NCBI RefSeq assembly: GCF_003751945.1
Contig: NZ_RJKL01000001.1
Location: forward strand, 2,418,001 to 2,482,000
DNA: 64,000 nt
Reading direction: 5' to 3'
DNA from: Couchioplanes caeruleus
Lineage (GTDB): Bacteria; Actinomycetota; Actinomycetes; Mycobacteriales; Micromonosporaceae
Position 1 is the first letter of the stretch. Each line of letters starts with the position of its first letter. The position numbers and the translations under genes were made by a program. Below, piece by piece: positions 55,927 through 62,835 of this stretch. Below the pieces are notes generated by a model, which saw only the letters and a list, made by a program, of their open reading frames with translations, ran no database searches and was not told where the DNA came from.

Positions 55927-56304
55927 ATGGCCGCGAAGTGGATCGAGACGCTCCTCGGGTCGCTCGAGCAGAAGAAGCAGTACAAGCGCCACATGGCCCG
56001 AATCGAGGCCCTGCCGGAGCCCTATCGCAGCGCGGCCAAGGCGCTTCAGCGGTACTTCGTGTACCAGGGAGGGATCCTCGACGGCGACACGCTCATCACG
56101 ATGTTCGGCGACTTCGTCGACCTCTGGGAGCGTGCGGTCGCCGACGGCACGCCAGTCCGCGCAATCGTCGGCGACGACCCGGTCGAGTTCGCCGAGACGT
56201 TCCTGCAGGCGTACTCGGGCAAGCAGTGGATAGACAAGGAACGTGAGCGCCTCCGGAAGGCGATCGACGCCGCCGCTGAGAACGGCGAGGAGAAGAGCGC
56301 ATGA
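55927..56304 (+). CDS. DUF1048 family protein
   Basis: This 125-residue helical protein (KWIETLLGSLEQKKQYKRH, then RIEALPEPYRSAAKALQRY, and GDDPVEFAETFLQAYSGKQWIDKE) is of the DUF1048 family, which typically sits between PadR and drug-exporter ABC genes. Its role is unknown, possibly in regulation. The ATG at 55927 has AAGGAG eight bases upstream and is preferred over the GTG at 55921 that overlaps the PadR stop. The stop overlaps the ABC gene start. Confidence 0.88.
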   Translation: MAAKWIETLLGSLEQKKQYKRHMARIEALPEPYRSAAKALQRYFVYQGGILDGDTLITMFGDFVDLWERAVADGTPVRAIVGDDPVEFAETFLQAYSGKQWIDKERERLRKAIDAAAENGEEKSA

Positions 56305-57116
56305 CCACGACTAAGACGCGCGAACCCGCTATTAGGGTGCAGGCCATCACGAAGTCCTACAAGGACCTGCACGTGCTGCGGGGCGTCGACTTCGACGTGG
56401 CAGCCGGGAGCATCTTCGCTCTGCTCGGCTCGAACGGTGCCGGAAAGACCACGCTGGTGCGGATCCTGTCGACGTTGCTGAAGGCGAACACCGGCACCGC
56501 GACCGTCCACGGCTTCGATGTCTCCTCGGCCTCGGGCGACGTACGCAAGTCGATCAGCCTGACCGGCCAGTTCGCCGCAGTCGACGAAGTGCTCACGGGC
56601 CGGGAGAACCTGGTCCTGGTCGCGAAGCTGCGCCACTTGAAGAACCCGGGTGCGATCGCCGACGACATGCTCGCCCGTTTCTCGCTCACTGATGCCGGAA
56701 ATCGCCGGGCGGCGACGTACTCGGGCGGCATGCGCCGGCGACTCGACATCGCGATGAGCCTTGTCGGCAACCCGCCGGTCGTCTTCCTCGACGAGCCGAC
56801 CACCGGCCTCGACCCGCAGGCCCGCATCGAGGTGTGGCGGACGGTGAAGCAGCTCGCCAAGGATGGCACGACCATCCTGCTGACCACCCAGTACCTCGAC
56901 GAGGCCGAGCAACTCGCCGACAGGATCGCGATCCTGCACGAAGGCACGATCATTCAGAACGGCACCCTCGCCGAGCTGAAGCAGCTCCTCCCGTCCGCCA
57001 AGGTCGAGTACGTCGAGAAGCAGCCGACCCTCGAGGACGTCTTCCTCGCCCTCGTCGGTGACACCAGTGACACCGCCGACGAAGCCACCATGTCCGCAGG
57101 AGAGGAACCTCGATGA
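56301..57116 (+). CDS. ABC transporter ATP-binding protein (DrrA-like)
   Basis: This 271-residue ATPase has Walker A LLGSNGAGKTT, the signature YSGGMRRRLDI, Walker B VVFLDEPTTGLD, and the switch His replaced by Gln in LLTTQYLDEAEQLAD, as in the daunorubicin-exporter subfamily. It powers the downstream ABC-2 permease in drug or lipid export. The ATG overlaps the DUF1048 stop by four bases. Confidence 0.93.
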   Translation: MTTTKTREPAIRVQAITKSYKDLHVLRGVDFDVAAGSIFALLGSNGAGKTTLVRILSTLLKANTGTATVHGFDVSSASGDVRKSISLTGQFAAVDEVLTGRENLVLVAKLRHLKNPGAIADDMLARFSLTDAGNRRAATYSGGMRRRLDIAMSLVGNPPVVFLDEPTTGLDPQARIEVWRTVKQLAKDGTTILLTTQYLDEAEQLADRIAILHEGTIIQNGTLAELKQLLPSAKVEYVEKQPTLEDVFLALVGDTSDTADEATMSAGEEPR

Positions 57117-57877
57117 CCGCCCACGTCCTCAGCGACACCGGAACCCTCACCGGCCGCTCCCTGCGCCACATCCTCCGCAGCCCGGACACCATCATCACCA
57201 CAGCGGTCACCCCGGTCGCACTGATGCTGCTCTTCGTGTACGTGCTAGGCGGCGCCATCAACACCGGATCCGACGAGTCCTACATCAACTACATGCTCCC
57301 GGGCATCCTGCTCATCACGATCGCATCCGGTATCGCCTACACGGCATACCGCCTGTTCCTCGACATGCAGGGCGGCATCTTCGAGCGCTTCCAGTCGATG
57401 CCGATCCGACGACCCTCCGTGCTGTGGGCGCATGTCCTCACCTCCCTCGTCGCCAACCTGGCCTCGATCGCGATCGTCACAGGCGTCGCGCTGACCATGG
57501 GGTTCCGCACCGGCGCCTCCGTAGCCGACTGGCTCGCCGTCGGCGGCATCCTGATCCTGTTCACCCTCGCCCTCACCTGGATCGCCGTGATAGCGGGCCT
57601 GTCCGCCAAGACCATCGACGGTGCGAGCGCCTTCAGCTACCCGCTGATCTTCCTGCCGTTCATCAGTTCGGCGTTCGTCCCCACCGACTCGATGCCGGCC
57701 CCGGTTGCATGGTTCGCCGAGAACCAGCCGGTGACATCCATCGTGAACACTCTCCGCGCGCTGTTCGCGCAGCAACCCGTCGGCAACGACATCTGGATCG
57801 CCCTCGCCTGGTGCGCCGGCATCCTCGTGGCCGCCTACGCCGCCGCGACAGCGATCTACCGCAAGAAAATCAGCTAG
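57113..57877 (+). CDS. ABC-2 type permease (DrrB-like)
   Basis: This 254-residue membrane protein has six hydrophobic segments and an ABC-2 pattern: ITTAVTPVALMLLFVYVLGGAI, INYMLPGILLITIASGIAYTA, FERFQSMPIRRPSVLWAH and FISSAFVPTDSMPAPVAWFAENQPVTSIV. It forms the exporter with the upstream ATPase. Its start overlaps the ATPase stop by four bases. A strong terminator follows. The substrate is unknown. Confidence 0.93.
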   Translation: MTAHVLSDTGTLTGRSLRHILRSPDTIITTAVTPVALMLLFVYVLGGAINTGSDESYINYMLPGILLITIASGIAYTAYRLFLDMQGGIFERFQSMPIRRPSVLWAHVLTSLVANLASIAIVTGVALTMGFRTGASVADWLAVGGILILFTLALTWIAVIAGLSAKTIDGASAFSYPLIFLPFISSAFVPTDSMPAPVAWFAENQPVTSIVNTLRALFAQQPVGNDIWIALAWCAGILVAAYAAATAIYRKKIS

Positions 57878-57886
57878 TCGATCACA

Positions 57887-57928
57887 AGGGGACAGCGCCG
57901 CATCCGAATGCCTGCGGCGCTGTCCCCT
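57887..57928 (+). terminator. GC hairpin terminator of the ABC operon
   Basis: A perfect 16-bp stem, AGGGGACAGCGCCGCA and TGCGGCGCTGTCCCCT, encloses a 10-base loop ten bases after the permease stop. It is the longest perfect hairpin I found in this window. Confidence 0.88.
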
Positions 57929-58055
57929 GCGCCGCAGGTCTGCCACCCTGCGCGCGGCACCAGGCTGAGCGGAACTTCTCCGCTCAGCGGCATGAAAGAT
58001 CGTCGCCAGTGATGCCTAGATCGGTATCAGACGCGTTTGCACTGGTGGGGTCCTG

Positions 58056-58131
58056 TGGTGGGCGCGGCAGGTTTCGAACCTGCGACCACTCGCCTGTAAG
58101 GCGACCCGCTGCCAACGATTGACCGGACCCC
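58056..58131 (-). tRNA. tRNA-Val(TAC)-like, probably a decayed tRNA
   Basis: The minus strand gives exactly 76 nt including CCA. Standard numbering holds: anticodon loop CTTACAG with TAC at 34-36, T arm GCAGG-TTCGAAA-CCTGC, variable loop TGGTC, 3' end CGCGCCCACCA. The 5' acceptor strand is GGGGTCC, which mispairs with CGCGCCC at three of seven positions, and the D stem does not pair. The 5' third looks corrupted. A tRNA-decayed acceptor or an unusual functional tRNA is possible. It stands between the ABC operon and recombinase debris, so it may have served as an integration site. Confidence 0.55.
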
Positions 58132-58193
58132 AGTTTACCGGGGAACTGCCGTCAACGAGAAACGCACAAGCGAGTGCTCTCTGTGGCCGCAGG

Positions 58194-58372
58194 TCAGCCC
58201 GCCCTCCGGCGAGCTTTGCCGTCCGCGGCCGCCTGTAGCTGAGCGCGGCGAAACTTGAGGAACTCGACCCACTCGGTCTTCACACTGGAATCGACGGCGG
58301 GTCCTGCAGGATGGCGATGACCTCCTCCAGAGACTCGGCGAAAACCCTCGGCTGCTCCGGCGGTAAGCCCAT
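58194..58372 (-). pseudogene. Tiny hypothetical gene with frameshift
   Basis: MGLPPEQPRVFAESLEEVIA then ILQDPPSIPV and a stop, followed in the next frame by KTEWVEFLKFRRAQLQAAAD and RRRAG and a stop at 58194. The two parts join at GTGTGAAG and together look like one small gene of about 60 codons with an indel. Confidence 0.3.
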
Positions 58373-58697
58373 CTCGTCAGCAGTGACTCAACGTCAAAGA
58401 CGGCGCTTGCCGCGCTCTAGATAACGATCGTTTCCCGGACAAGATTAAGAACTGCCAACTTCCGAAGTCGTCTGCACGGCGGTCCTTTTCAGACGGGCCG
58501 AGTGCAGAGGACTTCGGGCATCGGGCTTGTTCGTACTCGTGTGCACGGGCTGCGACTTGCCGCGTACTCGTGTGCACGACGCGCAGGGCCGCCGGGCGCG
58601 GGCCCGCGAACGCTTCCGCCAACAGTCGACATGCCTCCGGCAGACCGACGGCCTTCGCCAGCGCGGATATGTCGTACCGGGGCCGTACCGTAGATCT
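58373..58697. other. Gene-free stretch
   Basis: This is 325 bp with no convincing frame. It has a short direct repeat, CGTGTGCACG-like (TCGTGTGCACGGGCTGCGAC and TCGTGTGCACGACGCGCAGG), around 58537-58582. Confidence 0.4.
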
Positions 58698-58880
58698 ATG
58701 ATCAATCCCGGGACGGTGCCCATCGACGACGCCCGCGAAGACCTCGCGGTCTCCGCGCTCGACGTGTTCCTGACCGCCGTCCAGGCCCGCGCCGCCGAAC
58801 TCGAGACCGCCCCGCTCAAACGCCGTATCGCTGGACTCACCGGCGAGGCGAAACGCGACCCCGCGGCCGACCGCGACGGC
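58698..58880 (+). pseudogene. Small conserved-looking protein, N-terminal fragment
   Basis: From the ATG at 58698 the frame reads MINPGTVPIDDAREDLAVSA, LDVFLTAVQARAAEL and KRRIAGLTGEAKRDPAADRDG, then stops resembling protein at the join with the recombinase remnant. No family is recognised; it appears to be the start of a small helical protein. Confidence 0.35.
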
Positions 58881-59201
58881 CAAGGGCGTACGGGTGGAGT
58901 TCGTCAAGGAGAGCCTGACCTTCACCGGCGAGGACTCCCCGATGGCCGCCCTGCTGCTGTCGGTCATGGGCGCCTTCGCCGAGTTCGAACGCGCCCTCAT
59001 CCTCGAACGCCAGCGCGAGGGCAGCCGCGGCTAAGCAGCGCGGCGTCTACACCGGCCGCAAACCCGCCCTCAGCGCCGAACAGGCGCAGCAACTGCGCGA
59101 GCGCGCCGCTGCCGGCGAGCGGAAGTCCGCTGGCCAAGGAGTTCGGCATCAGCCGCGAGACGGTGTACAGCTACCTGCGTCCCGCAGCCGTCACCGGCTG
59201 A
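58881..59201 (+). pseudogene. Serine recombinase (resolvase/invertase) C-terminal remnant
   Basis: Catalytic-domain end and DNA-binding part are readable across three frames. The pieces are VRVEFVKESLTFTGEDSPMA with LLLSVMGAFAEFERALILERQREG, then AAAKQRGVYTGRKPALSAEQ, then PLAKEFGISRETVYSYLRPA. At least two indels separate them, at about 59025 and 59120, and the active-site Ser half is absent. It is a relic of a site-specific recombinase of a transposon or integrated element. Confidence 0.8.
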
Positions 59202-59353
59202 TCGCCCAGGGAAAGAGTCACCGCGGATCGGCTCGGCCCAGCTCCGTGACGCTCGGCAAGAAGTCGGCCGAGATGTCGGCGCTGCACAAGTAAGCGCATT
59301 CCCATTCGAACCGGTCACGGGTATGACAGCGGACTACCACCTGGAGTTGACAT

Positions 59354-59494
59354 GAGCCCTGGTGAACCACGGCGAGCGGCGGTCTTCGCCGACTACGGGC
59401 AGTTCTACGTCCAGGACGCCGACGCGCATGATGCCGAAATGCGCGCCGGCGCGGCGATGGCGCCCGAGCGCGGCACGCCGCCCAACGCACCGTG
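59354..59494 (+). pseudogene. Chimeric 47-codon frame
   Basis: The frame MSPGEPRRAAVFADYGQFYV with QDADAHDAEMRAGAAM continues into APERGTPPNAP and TGA. The end matches the tail of the helix-turn-helix-like gene at 44898, whereas the start belongs to a different protein. It is a join, not a normal gene, at the edge of the inverted duplicate. Confidence 0.45.
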
Positions 59495-59679
59495 AAGGGA
59501 CGCGCAGCGATGACCGAGCCCTGCCCCACCGGCGCCGTGCCCGGCGACGACCTGACCGCCCGGGCCTTGAATCTGCTGAGCGCCGAGGTCGAGCACCTGT
59601 TCGCCCGGTACGAGGCGCTCGCCGCGGCGAACCGGCGCCGCGGCGAGGAACGCGCCGCGGAGCTGCAGGCCGCGGCCGA
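59458..59679 (+). repeat. Inverted partial duplicate, right copy (left copy 44715-44934)
   Basis: It carries the same order as the left copy: PERGTPP tail, TGAAGGGACGC, the ATG and about 57 codons of the coiled-coil gene. Similarity ends abruptly at GCGGCCG, followed by CAGCCCCAC. Confidence 0.85.
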
Positions 59680-59872
59680 CCAGCCCCACATCCGCCAGAG
59701 CACCAAAACCCTCCCGGCCAGGTCCAGGACGCCCACCCGGCTCCAAGAACCGACACCAGACACCCCGCCACGACGTCGGCAAAACCGTCAAACGAGAGAC
59801 ATCACTCGGAGGACCACCCCGCCGCAAGCCCAAACCCGAAGGTTAAAGAACAGGCTGAGCGCCTGTCTCTGA
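59510..59872 (+). pseudogene. Truncated paralogue of the coiled-coil protein
   Basis: MTEPCPTGAVPGDDLTARAL and EVEHLFARYEALAAANRRRG match the first 57 residues of the 44326-44883 gene. After AELQAAAD the frame continues into unrelated Pro/Thr/Arg-rich sequence to 59872. It is a 3'-truncated copy. Confidence 0.7.
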
Positions 59873-59882
59873 ACCCCGATGG

Positions 59883-60137
59883 TCAACTTGACCATGACGG
59901 TAAGCCGTCACCAGGGGAGATCAATCGAGTCACCCCGCCGGTCTCGGGGTTGACCGGATTCCAGTCGCGCAGATCGGCGCGGCGCCGCGCGCACTGCTCG
60001 TGCGGTCCGGCGTCGCAGTGTCCGTACGGTCCCCACTGGCAGGCACACAGCCGGACCATCGCCTCGTAGTGCTCGTTGTCGCGGAACAGCACCGTGCGGC
60101 GGATCCAGTCGGCGGCGCGCTGGTCGACGGTGATCAT
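59883..60137 (-). CDS. Small Cys-rich hypothetical protein (DUF6248-like)
   Basis: This is an 84-residue protein: MITVDQRAADWIRRTVLFRD then VRLCACQWGPYGHCDAGPHEQC. The cluster CACxxGxxGxCxxGxHxxC resembles the small DUF6248-type proteins of actinomycete accessory regions, perhaps a zinc site. That assignment is tentative. The ATG at 60137 is preceded by AGGAGGA. Confidence 0.5.
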   Translation of the reverse strand: MITVDQRAADWIRRTVLFRDNEHYEAMVRLCACQWGPYGHCDAGPHEQCARRRADLRDWNPVNPETGGVTRLISPGDGLPSWSS

Positions 60138-60296
60138 TGGGTCCTCCTGCGGTGCATAGGTGACGGCGATGGGGCCGCGGGCCGGTCGGGGTCACCGGCC
60201 CGCGGCACGGTCACCGGCGCAGCGTCTGTCCGTACGTGACGGCGCGCACCTGATCGGCCGAGGGCGGGTCTGGACCTGTACGGCTACGCTGACCGC

Positions 60297-60455
60297 ATGT
60301 TGATCGGGGTAGCTGTCGGAGTGGTCGTGGTCGCCGTGCTGTCCGCGCTGGTCGTGCGCCGCCGCAGCTCTGCGCCGTCCGCGCTGCCGGGTGGCAAGGT
60401 GCAGAAGGAACGCACCGTGGGCTTCGGCCACTACGGCGACAAGGCCGGCTTCTAG
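60297..60455 (+). CDS. 52-residue single-helix membrane protein
   Basis: MLIGVAVGVVVVAVLSALVV then RRRSSAPSALPGGKVQKE and GFGHYGDKAGF. An N-terminal membrane helix is followed by a short basic tail. After the TAG the same frame stays open and coding-like (DPSWQPIDPTKFVTSLRTRV), so the stop may have shortened a larger gene. No family is recognised. Confidence 0.45.
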   Translation: MLIGVAVGVVVVAVLSALVVRRRSSAPSALPGGKVQKERTVGFGHYGDKAGF

Positions 60456-60555
60456 GACCCGTCCTGGCAACCGATCGACCCGACCAAGTTCGTCACGAGC
60501 TTGCGGACCCGGGTGGACGCCTCCCTGGCGCGGTGGATGAGTCGCCTGCCGGGTG

Positions 60556-62808
60556 CTATTTCGGGTGAGGTTCTTGCTCGTGGTGGCCCTGGAGCTCGCG
60601 CGGGGCTGGAAAGACGGTGGCCCACACAGCCGCCTTCGCCGCATCGCCGCTGCCGGCGACGGCCAGGGCGTGGGCGGTACGAGCACCGTGCTGTTCCACT
60701 TGTGCGGCTTCGGCTTCCCTCAAGCGGGCGAGGGCACCCTGCAGACGCGTACCGTAGTCGTCCAGAGCGGTGCCGCCGCCGAGGAACGCATCTACGACGA
60801 TGCCGTCCGTGCGCAGCGTGTTGGTCGTGACGGCGAGGATGACGCCGGGCACGGTCACCGGGACCCCGCCGGATGTCGCGCTGTCATCGCCGTCCGCGGG
60901 CTCGGGATAGGTCATGGCAAGGTCGGGGTCGAAGCGGCGCCAGCTGAGCGTCTCGGTCGCCGGGACGGTCTTGGTCGCGTCGTGCGGGTCCGGTTCGGTT
61001 CGGATCTTGCCGGTGATCGGGTCACGGGAGGGCACTTGTCGGCTGACATCCTCGATGATCCGCTGCCACTGCCCCCGGTAGTCGAAGATGGCGTCCAACT
61101 GACGAAGGATCGTGGCTTCGGCCAGGGCGACCCCCTCGTCACCCGCGCATATGCCCTTCAGTAGGGCGTTCAGCTGCGGCAGCGCCACTTCCTCGTAATC
61201 GACCTTCGGGTTCTTGGTCTCGGGATGCGTGGAGTCGGGTACCTGCATGACCCGTTCGCCGGCCGGCGTGAACCACTCGGTCAGGTGCCCCACCCGCACG
61301 TCCACCAAGTGCAGAATGGAAACAAATTCTTGGGTCATCTGCCGGAAGACGAAATTCAGCGTACGGGAGAGACTGGTGTTTTCGAGCGTACGCACCACGG
61401 TCTGCTCGTTTTCGGTTCCCGAGGTGACCGTCTTGGTGGTGTCCACCTTGATGTCGCGCTTGGAAGACTTTTCCGCGGCGTGCCGTGAGGTGCCGTTGGT
61501 GACGTTCTTGGTGAGCTGTTCACGGGCGGACGACGTGCCGTAGGCGAGGCCGGCCTCCACCGAGGCGGAGCCCCACCCCCAGGTCGCGCCCGCCTTGACG
61601 TTGACGTTCGCCTTGAGAGACTTCTCGTCCTGCGTCTTGGTGGTGTCCTCGTTGGCGATGGCGGAGGTCAGTTCATCGTCGGTCGTCTCGCTGAAGCTGT
61701 CGAAGACGCTCGACGTGTTGGTCGCCGTCGTGCTCGCGGTGTTGAAGGTACGGATGGTGATGTTCGTCTTCTCTCCCGGCAGAAGGCTGAAGGTCTGCAC
61801 GATTCTGCCCGCGCCGTAGCGACCGAGAAAGTTGGACAACCGCAGGCATTCCACGAGCATCAGGCGATGCCGGGGAACCGACGACACGGCGCTCACGGAG
61901 AACTTCCGCACCACCTGGCTGCTGGCCCCCGCCTTGTTGGTGGCCAGTACCACTACCTTGTGGCTACCCACATCGGTCAGCGTCAGCGGCTTGGAGAACG
62001 AGCCGTCAGCCGCGACGGGGACATCTTCGGGCGACCCGCCGTCCAGGAGAACGGTGCAGCTCTTGATTCCCGCCGCCGCATCGACGGCTTTTCCGGCCAC
62101 ATTCAGAGTCGCCGTACCCTCGGCGGACAGGGTCAGCGACATCGCCTCGGACGGGTCGTCCACGGTCAGGCTCGGCGGTGTCGTGTTCGGCGACGGCGGT
62201 GTGGTGAGCTGTCGAACCTCGACCGAGCGTGGTGCGAGCGTAGCGAATTCCGTATCGGCAAGCATCAGGCGTGCCGAGATCGAGACCGGGCCGGGGCGTA
62301 CGGAGACCGCCGCGCTGTACTCTCGCACGCTGCCCGACGGACTGCCCGCCGCCTCGGCGGAGTAATCAGTGCCGTTCACGGTGATGGTGGCGTTCGAGGG
62401 TCGGACGCTCGTGTGCGTGAACGTCGCCTGGACGGCGACCCGCAGGTCGAAGCCGTCCGGGCCGCTGTCGAAGGTCGAGCCCTGAGCGGGCTCGGCGACC
62501 CGCAGGACCGCCTGCGGCTCCGGCGGGTCGTGCATCGGGCCCTCGCCGTCCCCTCCGTTCGGCGGCCGTAGCTGCGGCGCCATCCTGCCGCGCACGGTGG
62601 ACGGCAACGCGAACGACGGCACGGCGGTCGGCGTCGCGGCGTCCAGCGAGACGGCCTGCGCGTGGAACGGATCGTTCGAGCCGAAGTCCAAGGTGATGTA
62701 GCTGCGCCCAGGAAAGCTGGTCGGATCGGGCACGTTGTACGACAGGCCGGGAGCGTTGCCGGCGTCGGAGCTGTCCAGGCGCACCAGTGGCGCCACGTTG
62801 TCGGTCAT
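60556..62808 (-). CDS. Large multidomain protein of unknown function
   Basis: This 750-residue protein has no signal peptide or membrane helix. Residues about 1-115 are a beta-like lead with a Pro-rich break; 120-205 a beta domain (ATITVNGTDYSAEA); 215-305 an Ig-like domain (AGKAVDAAAGIKSCTVLLDGG to VVVLATNKAG). About 310-560 is a Thr/Ser/Glu-rich region starting VQTFSLLPGEKTNITIRTFN and SVFDSFSETTDDEL, with helical repeats. The C-terminus has LKGICAGDEGVALAEATILRQL and a GGGTALDDYGTRLQGALARL helix. The LPGEKT-type core recalls conserved hypothetical proteins of predatory or injection-type loci, but I cannot name the family. The ATG at 62808 is preceded by AGGAAAGGACGAGG. It is 27 bp after the next gene's stop. 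Confidence 0.6.
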   Translation of the reverse strand: MTDNVAPLVRLDSSDAGNAPGLSYNVPDPTSFPGRSYITLDFGSNDPFHAQAVSLDAATPTAVPSFALPSTVRGRMAPQLRPPNGGDGEGPMHDPPEPQAVLRVAEPAQGSTFDSGPDGFDLRVAVQATFTHTSVRPSNATITVNGTDYSAEAAGSPSGSVREYSAAVSVRPGPVSISARLMLADTEFATLAPRSVEVRQLTTPPSPNTTPPSLTVDDPSEAMSLTLSAEGTATLNVAGKAVDAAAGIKSCTVLLDGGSPEDVPVAADGSFSKPLTLTDVGSHKVVVLATNKAGASSQVVRKFSVSAVSSVPRHRLMLVECLRLSNFLGRYGAGRIVQTFSLLPGEKTNITIRTFNTASTTATNTSSVFDSFSETTDDELTSAIANEDTTKTQDEKSLKANVNVKAGATWGWGSASVEAGLAYGTSSAREQLTKNVTNGTSRHAAEKSSKRDIKVDTTKTVTSGTENEQTVVRTLENTSLSRTLNFVFRQMTQEFVSILHLVDVRVGHLTEWFTPAGERVMQVPDSTHPETKNPKVDYEEVALPQLNALLKGICAGDEGVALAEATILRQLDAIFDYRGQWQRIIEDVSRQVPSRDPITGKIRTEPDPHDATKTVPATETLSWRRFDPDLAMTYPEPADGDDSATSGGVPVTVPGVILAVTTNTLRTDGIVVDAFLGGGTALDDYGTRLQGALARLREAEAAQVEQHGARTAHALAVAGSGDAAKAAVWATVFPAPRELQGHHEQEPHPK

Positions 62809-62835
62809 TTCCTCGTCCTTTCCTATCGGCCTGAA

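Noticed and set aside
57058..58122. Plus-strand open frame ending GRFRTCDHSPVRRP
   Set aside because: The end is antisense to the tRNA-like gene, and the rest is a shadow of the ABC permease.
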